From Putridiphycobacter roseus (GTDB lineage Bacteria; Bacteroidota; Bacteroidia; Flavobacteriales_D; Crocinitomicaceae), in contig NZ_QKSB01000001.1 of assembly GCF_003234935.1 (NCBI RefSeq), positions 124,001-188,000 of the forward strand: a stretch of DNA of 64,000 bases. The letters run 5' to 3'. This document shows positions 42,574-49,019 of the stretch, in pieces (position 1 is the first letter of the stretch; every line of letters begins with the position of its first letter). Both the position numbers and the translations under genes were made by a program. The notes beneath the pieces are model-generated. The model saw only the letters and a list, made by a program, of their open reading frames with translations. It searched no databases and was not told the DNA's origin.

Positions 42574-44553
42574 ATGAAATTGCTTTTGTTAAATATTTCA
42601 ATCGCAATTGGGTGTCCCTTTATTGGCTTTGGTCAATTTAGGGACACCTTAAAAACGGTTGAGATATTTGCCAAGGCAGACTCCATTCACACTTTTTCCG
42701 TTATCAATTCAGCAGTACCGCTATACCAGTTTAACGCAGAAAAATTATTAAATATTGGTGTAAGAGACGTTGGAGAAGCACTAAAGCAAGTGCCAGGAGC
42801 CAACATAAAAGATTACGGCGGAATTGGAGGCGTAAGCACTATATCCTTTAGGAGCTTAGGCGCAAATCACACCAGTGTCGAATTAGATGATTTTATACTT
42901 CCCAGCTTACAATCTGGGGCGGTAAACCTTAATCAATTCAATATTTTTGGCGTGGACAAGCTAGCCTTATCCACCGGTCAAGTACAACATAACACCGCCA
43001 GTGCTGCTGCATATCAAAAAGCAAATTTAATCTCCATCTTTTCTACCATTGGAAGTAAGCCGAAATACCAAACAGAAATTCAAGCAATGGGAGGTTACCA
43101 AACCATACAACTCGGTCAAATCGGATTATTAATAAAACAAAGAATAAATAAAAAGTTCACCATTGGCATTCAAGCTATGGGGAGAGAAGGACAAGGCGCT
43201 TATACATTTAAATACAAGAATGTAGACAGTACATACGTTGCCAAAAGAAGCGCCAGTAACCTAAAGAATTATCAAGTAAGAGGCGTTTTACAATACCATC
43301 ATAAAAAGCAACACCTTTTGCTTTCCAGCAGCTGGAATCAGCAATCCCAAAAACTTCCCGGAGCCGTAATTCTCTACAATCCATTCAACCATCAATTCTT
43401 AAGTCAAAATCAAACCAACACCCAACTAAAGTACCATTTCGACAATTCAAAACATTATTTTGGTGCACAGTCATTTTACAGAAATGGAACTACATTATAT
43501 ACCGACTCAGCATATTTAAACTCACTTGGCTATCTTCAAAACACCTATAACATTAAAGAGAAGGGTGCTGGCGTAATGTACCGTTATTTTTTAGGGTCCA
43601 AAACCCAGTCCGTTTTTATAGGTAGCGACTTTGTTTCAGGAAGTCTCAACGGTAGCCAGTACAGTGCCACCCCACACAGAAGAGAATTAATTTCCGTAAT
43701 AGGCTTTACCAAATGGCTTTATCGCTTTAAAATTCAAAGTAATTTAACCCACCAGTACATAAAAGACGAAAGCCTAACACAAGTAAACAACTACGATAAA
43801 CTATCCCCTTTAATTGCCATTGCTTACCTACCATTCCATCAAGAAAAAATAAGGTTTCGGGCACATTACAAAAATACATATCGTTTACCATCATTTAACG
43901 ACCTGTACTACAACCTAATTGGTAATAAAAATCTTCAACCCGAAAATGTCACTGCTATCAATACCGGAATAACCTATTCTAAAAAATGGCCAGCTACAGC
44001 TTTAGAAATATCCATAGACGCCTATCAAAATCAAATAACCAATAAAATAGTGGCAATACCTACACAAAATTTATTTAATTGGAGTATACAAAATATTGGC
44101 AATGTAAAGGCTACTGGCATGGATATATCCCTTCAAATACTTAAAAAATTCCAAAATTTTACTGTCATCACAAATATTGGACAAAACCTTAACAAAAGTG
44201 TTGACCAAACCCCTGAAAATATATTTTCATACGGCCATCAAATTCCATACACACCAACCTATAACGCTACCTATAACCTAGCCCTGGTATTAAAAGCGCA
44301 TTATTTTAACATTAACATGATGCACACTGGCTCACGATATACTTTAAATCAAAACATTACAGAAAATTACCTTCCTGGTTTTATAGATCTAAGCATCAGT
44401 TACTCGTACAAATACAGCTTAAAAAAATACAGCGATTTGTCCTTTTACATCCACTTAAACAACATTATAGGCAAAAACTATGAAGTAATTAAAAGCTTCC
44501 CAATGCCTGGTCGACATGTCATTTTTAAACTCATCTTTAATTTGAAAAAATGA
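42574..44553 (+). CDS. btuB: TonB-dependent outer-membrane receptor, BtuB-like
   Basis: This 659-residue receptor has a signal peptide (cleavage near FGQ|F), a plug domain (about 45-150, VRDVGEALKQVPGANIKDYGG, ISFRSLGANHTSVELDD) and a 22-strand-type barrel to the C-terminal strand ending VIFKLIFNLKK. There is no N-terminal carboxypeptidase-like domain, unlike SusC-type receptors, which agrees with vitamin or metal uptake. The riboswitch upstream indicates cobalamin as substrate; the substrate assignment is contextual. It starts 2 bases after the DUF4465 gene and overlaps the next gene by 4 bases. Confidence 0.88.
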   Translation: MKLLLLNISIAIGCPFIGFGQFRDTLKTVEIFAKADSIHTFSVINSAVPLYQFNAEKLLNIGVRDVGEALKQVPGANIKDYGGIGGVSTISFRSLGANHTSVELDDFILPSLQSGAVNLNQFNIFGVDKLALSTGQVQHNTASAAAYQKANLISIFSTIGSKPKYQTEIQAMGGYQTIQLGQIGLLIKQRINKKFTIGIQAMGREGQGAYTFKYKNVDSTYVAKRSASNLKNYQVRGVLQYHHKKQHLLLSSSWNQQSQKLPGAVILYNPFNHQFLSQNQTNTQLKYHFDNSKHYFGAQSFYRNGTTLYTDSAYLNSLGYLQNTYNIKEKGAGVMYRYFLGSKTQSVFIGSDFVSGSLNGSQYSATPHRRELISVIGFTKWLYRFKIQSNLTHQYIKDESLTQVNNYDKLSPLIAIAYLPFHQEKIRFRAHYKNTYRLPSFNDLYYNLIGNKNLQPENVTAINTGITYSKKWPATALEISIDAYQNQITNKIVAIPTQNLFNWSIQNIGNVKATGMDISLQILKKFQNFTVITNIGQNLNKSVDQTPENIFSYGHQIPYTPTYNATYNLALVLKAHYFNINMMHTGSRYTLNQNITENYLPGFIDLSISYSYKYSLKKYSDLSFYIHLNNIIGKNYEVIKSFPMPGRHVIFKLIFNLKK

Positions 44554-45611
44554 AAAACATCTTTTTTATAACGTTGCTTATAATTCTTGGTATTTCTTGT
44601 AAGAAAAAACCCATAGAAACACCAAAAATAAATACAGAATATAGTAATGGGATACTGTGTTTGAATGAAGGACTATTCCAACAGAACAACGCCTCTCTTT
44701 CTTTTTACCAAAAGAATAACAGCGCTGTGGATAATTCTATTTTTAAAAAAGTAAATGGACGTGGATTAGGAGATACCGCCAACGATATGATTAGCTATAG
44801 TTACAATGGTGAACAATACCTAGCAATTGTAGTAAATGTATCCAGTCAAATCGAAATACTAAATCTAAACACATTAGAAACCGTTAAACAGATAGGCGTA
44901 TTTAACGAGAATAATGAAAGCCGATCACCAAGGTCAATAGCTGTATATAACGACCACCTGTATATTGTTAATTTTGATGGCACTGTACTTATAGTTAGTT
45001 TAGCAAATTACAACACCATTAAAATCCTCGAAGTTGGTAATAATCCAGACCATAACCTCTTGGTTGATGATGCCCTTTGGGTTGTTAATACAGGCGGTTT
45101 AAACTACCCAAATTACGACTCTACAATTTCAGTCATAGATTTAAATTCAAACACCATAGTATCGACCATAAATGTTGGGATAAATCCCGGTAAAATGGTA
45201 GCAGATGACCAAGGTAATGTATATGTGATTTCAAGAGGAAATTACAGCAACCTAACTCCCAAATTAATCCGCATCAATAAAACCAGCAAACTAAAAGAAG
45301 CCACATACCATATCCCCATTACACAAATGGCATATTTGCAGAATAATATTTACTATTACGACGAAGACCAAAAAGCGATAAAACTATTCAACACAGACAA
45401 TTTGACTTTTGAAACAGGTCACTTTATTGACTGTGGAAATTTCGAAACATTTTATCAAATTCATATCGACCCATACAACCAAGATATTTATTTAAATGAT
45501 GCCAATGGTTATGTAAACATGAGCAGCATTCGAAAATACGATAAGGAAGGCAACTACAAAAATGAGTTTAACACCGGTTTAATCACTTCTAAACTACTAT
45601 TTACACCATGA
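44550..45611 (+). CDS. YncE-like beta-propeller lipoprotein (BtuG-like)
   Basis: This 353-residue lipoprotein has a lipobox LGISC with acylated Cys17, followed by repeated propeller blades of the YncE/surface-layer type (YLAIVVNVSSQIEILNLNTL, ISVIDLNSNTIVSTINVG, NVYVISRGNYSNLTPKLIRI). In Bacteroides, BtuG is a surface propeller lipoprotein that captures cobalamin on top of BtuB. The fold, lipidation and gene position match, so a BtuG-like role is the best inference. The 4-base overlaps at both ends show a tight operon. Confidence 0.8.
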   Translation: MKNIFFITLLIILGISCKKKPIETPKINTEYSNGILCLNEGLFQQNNASLSFYQKNNSAVDNSIFKKVNGRGLGDTANDMISYSYNGEQYLAIVVNVSSQIEILNLNTLETVKQIGVFNENNESRSPRSIAVYNDHLYIVNFDGTVLIVSLANYNTIKILEVGNNPDHNLLVDDALWVVNTGGLNYPNYDSTISVIDLNSNTIVSTINVGINPGKMVADDQGNVYVISRGNYSNLTPKLIRINKTSKLKEATYHIPITQMAYLQNNIYYYDEDQKAIKLFNTDNLTFETGHFIDCGNFETFYQIHIDPYNQDIYLNDANGYVNMSSIRKYDKEGNYKNEFNTGLITSKLLFTP

Positions 45612-46594
45612 AAACAAATATATTCATCCTCTTAATTTTATTACAAATTAATGGTCTAATTTTCGGGCAATTTGCACCGGCAGCAAATCAAATTGGCACT
45701 ACAGCAATTCATAAGGACTCAAGTATTATCATCAATTGGGCAAACCAGGTCATAGCGTTCGCGCGTGGGCCCGAAGACATTTCGAATCCAAATAGTATTT
45801 TAGCCAGTTTTGGAGATAGTACAAATGCCTTATTTACTGCCCAAGGTAATTCTATAGACGTTGTCAGTTTAGGTGACGGAGGTACAATCACCTTGTCCTT
45901 TCCATATCCAATACAAAATGCTAACGGACCAGATTTCACCATTTTTGAAAATAGTTTTGATCACCAATATTTAGAGTTTGCTTTTGTAGAGGTAAGCTCT
46001 AACGGACAAGATTTTGTTCGATTTCCTGCAACCAGTAACATTGATAATACAAGTCAGACTGGACCATTTGGTTATTCTGATGCAACAAAAATCAATAACT
46101 TAGCTGGCAAATACAAGCAAGGGTATGGTACACCATTCGACTTATCCGATCTCCCTGTTAATTCATCACTCAACCTTGACAGTATTGTGTACGTGAAAAT
46201 TATTGATGTTGTAGGCAGTATTGACAGTAATTTTGGAACACTCGACCAATACGGAGACCTAGTCAACGATCCTTTTCCGACTGCTTTCAGTAGTTGTGGC
46301 TTTGACTTGGATGCAGTAGGTGTTATTCACCAAAACAACCCTTTAAATGTAAGCGCACAAGAGTTAATTTCATTTAAACTATACCCCAACCCTGTAACAA
46401 ATTATGTTTTCATTGAAACCGAACTAGAAAACATGGCATATAAAGTAAATGATTTACAAGGCAAGCAGGTGCTAAGTGGATACATACAAGACAATAATTA
46501 TATTGATTTAAGCGAATTGACAAATGGTTATTATCTGTTTACACTAGTTTCAGATGAATTTCTTAAAACAAAAAAAATAGTGGTAAAAAAATAA
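45608..46594 (+). CDS. T9SS type-A surface protein of the B12 operon
   Basis: This 328-residue exported protein has a signal peptide (cleavage near FGQ|FAPAA) and a central domain (about 25-235) with FARGPEDISNPNSILASFG, DFTIFENSF and FVEVSSNGQDF that occurs in Bacteroidota cell-surface proteins. The C-terminal sorting domain is FKLYPNPVTNYVFI. Relatives are often annotated only as cell-surface protein. Its place as the last gene of the riboswitch operon suggests a part in cobalamin capture, but no ligand-binding motif is visible. Confidence 0.8.
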   Translation: MKTNIFILLILLQINGLIFGQFAPAANQIGTTAIHKDSSIIINWANQVIAFARGPEDISNPNSILASFGDSTNALFTAQGNSIDVVSLGDGGTITLSFPYPIQNANGPDFTIFENSFDHQYLEFAFVEVSSNGQDFVRFPATSNIDNTSQTGPFGYSDATKINNLAGKYKQGYGTPFDLSDLPVNSSLNLDSIVYVKIIDVVGSIDSNFGTLDQYGDLVNDPFPTAFSSCGFDLDAVGVIHQNNPLNVSAQELISFKLYPNPVTNYVFIETELENMAYKVNDLQGKQVLSGYIQDNNYIDLSELTNGYYLFTLVSDEFLKTKKIVVKK

Positions 46595-46621
46595 AGCCTT
46601 AACAGTATGTGCTAAGGCTTT
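46593..46621. terminator. Bidirectional terminator between the B12 operon and the lipoprotein gene
   Basis: The stem AAAGCCTTA / TAAGGCTTT lies between the convergent genes. On the minus strand it is followed by TATTTTTTT, so it serves the lipoprotein gene best. Confidence 0.75.
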
Positions 46622-46641
46622 AAAATCTATTAATTAATTGC

Positions 46642-47040
46642 TTATAATTTTGTTAATTCAGATATTGATGTTTCTTCAAGAAATGTAGTTTTAAAAATCA
46701 AAGTTGTACTTGTCAATTCTGTAATTTCACTTTCTAATTCAAAAGCAACACCACCAACATCTGCTCTCAATACCAATTTTTCTCCATCATCTGTCACTTT
46801 ATAAGTAGCAGTTTCAACAGAACCATCTTCAGTAATTGTTAAATCACAATACTCTTCACTTTTCAATTTACAATTATCAAAATCGTAAGTTGCAGCTTCA
46901 TCTTCTTCTACAGCTTCTCCGTTAACTTTCACTAACTTCCAAGAACCATCTAAATTCTTTACCGCTTTTTGATTTTTGTTACATGATGCAATTGTAAAAA
47001 CAAATGCAAATGACATCATTACAATTAAAGTCTTTTTCAT
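46642..47040 (-). CDS. Small lipoprotein, lipocalin-like (copy 2 of a tandem pair)
   Basis: This 132-residue precursor has a lipobox ending at Cys20 (TIASC) and a small beta-rich domain with LDGSWKLVKVNGEAV, DFDNCKLKSEEYC and a conserved pair of Cys. The pattern of a short single domain measuring how a structure is filled (YDFDNCKL ... YKVTDDGEKLVL) is like lipocalin-type Bacteroidota lipoproteins. Function unknown. It is a paralogue of the next gene upstream (same lipobox spacing, NKNQKAVKNLDG versus NKDQNAVKKLDG). Confidence 0.8.
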   Translation of the reverse strand: MKKTLIVMMSFAFVFTIASCNKNQKAVKNLDGSWKLVKVNGEAVEEDEAATYDFDNCKLKSEEYCDLTITEDGSVETATYKVTDDGEKLVLRADVGGVAFELESEITELTSTTLIFKTTFLEETSISELTKL

Positions 47041-47104
47041 AATTTTTTTTTCGCAAAATAGTCAAATAATCGGTATTACACTATAGACTATCAAACATAC
47101 AAAC

Positions 47105-47137
47105 AAAAAAAAACCTCGATAATAGTTATCGAGGTTT
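47105..47137 (-). terminator. Terminator between the two lipoprotein genes
   Basis: A 12-bp perfect stem AAACCTCGATAA / TTATCGAGGTTT with a 3-base loop and a long T run on the minus strand, 18 bases past the stop. The tandem paralogues are therefore separate transcripts. Confidence 0.9.
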
Positions 47138-47154
47138 CAATTATTAAAAATTAA

Positions 47155-47559
47155 TTATATTTTTTCAAAAACATATTTACTTGCAGTTCCAAAAGCTGTT
47201 TGCGTTAAGATTAACTCATCCTTTGACAACTCATCAATAGTATTTGAAATATCTTCAAATTCTCCATCTTCATCTTCAACTCTTAAGATTAAAACAGTTC
47301 CTTCGCTTTGTACTTTATAAGTTAAATCAAAAGCTGTTGTATCATTAACTGCAGCTTGATAAGCAGTACAATATTCATCTTTTTTTAATTTGCAATTATC
47401 AAATCTTATCGTAAACGCCTCGTCATCACCAACAACACTTCCGTCAATAGTTTTAACTAACCATTTGCCATCCAGTTTTTTCACTGCATTTTGATCTTTA
47501 TTACATGCAACACTTACCATTGCAATCGCAATTAATAACATTAAAATCGTTTTTTTCAT
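47155..47559 (-). CDS. Small lipoprotein, lipocalin-like (copy 1 of a tandem pair)
   Basis: This 134-residue precursor has a lipobox with Cys19 (VSVAC), then KKLDGKWLVKTIDGSVV, FDNCKLKKDEYCTAY and alternating beta-strand pattern to the C-terminus. The two internal Cys align with those of the paralogue and may form a disulfide. Function unknown. Confidence 0.8.
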   Translation of the reverse strand: MKKTILMLLIAIAMVSVACNKDQNAVKKLDGKWLVKTIDGSVVGDDEAFTIRFDNCKLKKDEYCTAYQAAVNDTTAFDLTYKVQSEGTVLILRVEDEDGEFEDISNTIDELSKDELILTQTAFGTASKYVFEKI

Positions 47560-47896
47560 TTTTGTCTATAGTTTAAATATGTAGACAAATTTAAACTTTT
47601 AGACTTAATATGATGTAAGCAAGGTTTAAATAATTTCAATATTTTATATTTTATTGAAATTATTGAAAGCTTCATTACCTATATAAAGGCGGTCCGAGAA
47701 ATTAATTATCAAATTTTATAAAAAAAACAAAAAAAGAACAACACTCGCAATAACATGTATTTCATACTTTTAAGGTTATATCTATTTCTATTCAAAAAAA
47801 ATATCAAAATAATATTCATTTTTTTTTACAAAATGTTTTGCAAATTAAAAATATAGCTGTACATTTGTCGCCCGAAAGAAAACGTTCTTTTAATAA
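47560..47896 (+). other. Intergenic region with promoters for the lipoprotein gene and the tRNA pair
   Basis: 337 bases without a gene. It contains a TAAATTTG box on the minus strand (47593-47586), 27 bases before the lipoprotein ATG, and the tRNA promoter at 47837-47867. The middle is extremely A/T-rich, and I see nothing else in it. Confidence 0.7.
47837..47867 (+). promoter_or_regulatory. Promoter of the tRNA-Gly/tRNA-Leu transcript
   Basis: TTTG (47837-47840), a 19-base spacer, TACATTTG (47860-47867). This is a textbook match 29 bases before the first tRNA. Confidence 0.85.
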
Positions 47897-47969
47897 GCGA
47901 GAGTAGCTCAGTTGATAGAGCGCCACCTTGCCAAGGTGGAGGTCGCGGGTTTGAGCCCCGTCTCCCGCT
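47897..47969 (+). tRNA. tRNA-Gly (anticodon GCC) with variant elbow bases
   Basis: This 73-base cloverleaf has D stem GCTC/GAGC, anticodon stem CCACC/GGTGG around TTGCCAA (anticodon GCC), T stem GCGGG/CCCGT and discriminator T; no CCA is encoded. Three oddities are visible. Acceptor positions 4-69 form an A-C mismatch. The D loop has A instead of G19. The T loop reads TTTGAGC, so position 56 is T instead of C. The last two restore a 19-56 Watson-Crick pair. Confidence 0.92.
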
Positions 47970-48028
47970 CAATTCATCAAAGCGCAAGCTTAATTGAAAT
48001 ATAGATAATAAACACTACTAACAATAAT

Positions 48029-48112
48029 GCTCGAGTGGTGGAATTGGTAGACACGCAAGACTTAAAATCTTGTGTCCATTAGGACGTGCGGGTTCAAGTC
48101 CCGCCTCGAGTA
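48029..48112 (+). tRNA. tRNA-Leu (anticodon TAA)
   Basis: This 84-base class-II tRNA has a long variable arm, anticodon loop CTTAAAA (TAA), a normal T arm GCGGG TTCAAGT CCCGC and discriminator A. Its last 13 bases begin the direct repeat that continues downstream. It is co-transcribed with tRNA-Gly, 59 bases downstream. Confidence 0.95.
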
Positions 48113-48118
48113 CAAAAG

Positions 48119-48144
48119 ACCGAAGTTTATGCTTCGGTTTTTTT
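48119..48144 (+). terminator. Terminator of the tRNA transcript
   Basis: The stem ACCGAAG / CTTCGGT with a 6-base loop and T run starts 7 bases past tRNA-Leu. It is duplicated exactly at 48676-48701. Confidence 0.88.
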
Positions 48145-48149
48145 GTTAA

Positions 48150-48182
48150 TGATAGTGACGGGGCTTCCACCCTTAGCTATCA
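48150..48182 (+). repeat. Imperfect hairpin TGATAG...CTATCA
   Basis: The TGATAG / CTATCA outer stem encloses a GGGG...CCC inner pairing. It sits between two terminator-like hairpins and is also duplicated in copy 2. Confidence 0.5.
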
Positions 48183-48186
48183 CTAG

Positions 48187-48213
48187 AAAGCCAGACTGTA
48201 CGGTCTGGCTTTT
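48187..48213 (+). terminator. Second terminator-like hairpin downstream of tRNA-Leu
   Basis: The perfect 10-bp stem AAAGCCAGAC / GTCTGGCTTT has a 6-base loop and a short T run. It is duplicated in copy 2. Confidence 0.7.
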
Positions 48214-48345
48214 GTTGTTTTATAAACTTTTTTAGAAGACCTTCCTTAAAACAAAACAAGCAACAAGAAATATGTTTTACATAATAAACTTGACTTCTTT
48301 CAAGAATCAAACTACTTGAAACTATTTATATAGTTATATTTAATT

Positions 48346-48612
48346 ATGGCAACTGTATATATTTTACATTCAACAAACATTGACAAATTTTACATTGGAA
48401 GCTGTATCTGTCTTATCGAAAGATTAAAGGATCACAAAAGCAACACATTTAAAACGGCCTTTACTCATAGGGCTAATGATTGGGTTGTGTTCCTACAAAT
48501 TGACAACCTTCATTACAATCAAGCCAGAAAAATCGAAAACAATATCAAAAGCATGAAATCTAAAAAGTATATAAATAACCTAAAAAACATACTGAAATCA
48601 TTGAAAAACTAA
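48346..48612 (+). CDS. Small GIY-YIG nuclease-domain protein, C-terminus frameshifted
   Basis: The 88-residue product is a single GIY-YIG domain: VYIL (first motif) and FYIGS (second motif), with conserved Arg26 (ERLKDH) and catalytic Glu64 (ARKIENNIK). The core is complete. The end is not: after an A6 run at about 48583 the frame shifts. In the next frame the DNA continues HTEIIEKLKETYL up to a stop at 48627-48629, which is the usual family ending. The present tail is therefore a probable one-base deletion product. The gene lies between two copies of a direct repeat anchored in tRNA-Leu, which suggests a mobile or homing character. Confidence 0.8.
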   Translation: MATVYILHSTNIDKFYIGSCICLIERLKDHKSNTFKTAFTHRANDWVVFLQIDNLHYNQARKIENNIKSMKSKKYINNLKNILKSLKN

Positions 48613-48638
48613 AGGAAACTTACCTTTAAACGGGGTCA

Positions 48639-48656
48639 TCCCGATAGCTATCGGGA
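48639..48656 (+). repeat. 18-base perfect palindrome at the repeat junction
   Basis: TCCCGATAGCTATCGGGA forms a 9-bp perfect inverted repeat, extendable by neighbouring GGTC/GACC-like bases. It ends exactly where repeat copy 2 begins (48657) and lies 10 bases past the original stop of the GIY-YIG frame. Confidence 0.85.
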
Positions 48657-48933
48657 CCCGCCTCGAGTACAAAAGACCGAAGTTTATGCTTCGGTTTTTT
48701 TGTTAATGATAGTGACGGGGCTTCCACCCTTAGCTATCACTAGAAAGCCAGACTGTACGGTCTGGCTTTTGTTGTTTTATAAACTTTTTTTTAGAAGACC
48801 TTCCTTAAAACAAAACAAGCAACAAGAAATATGTTTTACATAATAAACTTGACTTCTTTCAAGAATCAAACTACTTGAAACTATTTATATAGTTATATTT
48901 AATTATGGCAACTGTATATATTTTACATTCAAC
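48657..48933 (+). repeat. Direct repeat, copy 2
   Basis: 277 bases. It carries only the last 13 bases of tRNA-Leu, the three hairpins, the leader and the first 29 bases of a second GIY-YIG gene. After ...CATTCAAC the sequence becomes unrelated to copy 1. Confidence 0.95.
48905..48933 (+). pseudogene. 5' fragment of a second GIY-YIG gene
   Basis: It encodes only the first nine residues (MATVYILHS, then T) as in the complete gene, then runs into unrelated sequence. It is a by-product of the repeat boundary. Confidence 0.8.
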
Positions 48934-48984
48934 TCATAAACTAATGGCAAACAATAACTTTTTTATTTAAATTCATCACCAACA

Positions 48985-49015
48985 TTTGTGACTGGCCCAA
49001 TAAAAACTATATTTG
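48985..49015 (+). promoter_or_regulatory. Promoter of the propeller-type sensor kinase
   Basis: TTTG (48985-48988), a 19-base spacer, TATATTTG (49008-49015). The predicted start coincides with the GTG codon at 49020. Confidence 0.75.
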
Positions 49016-49019
49016 TTTT

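Larger units (their letters stand above)
48100..48374 (+). repeat. Direct repeat, copy 1 (starts in tRNA-Leu, ends inside the GIY-YIG gene)
   Basis: 275 bases running from the last 13 bases of tRNA-Leu through two terminator-like hairpins and a leader region into the first 29 bases of the GIY-YIG gene. It is identical to the stretch at 48657-48933 except for a T6 versus T8 run. Such identity implies a very recent duplication or gene conversion. Confidence 0.95.

Noticed and set aside
48657..48669. A second tRNA-Leu at repeat copy 2
   Set aside because: Only the last 13 bases of the tRNA are present; no cloverleaf can form.
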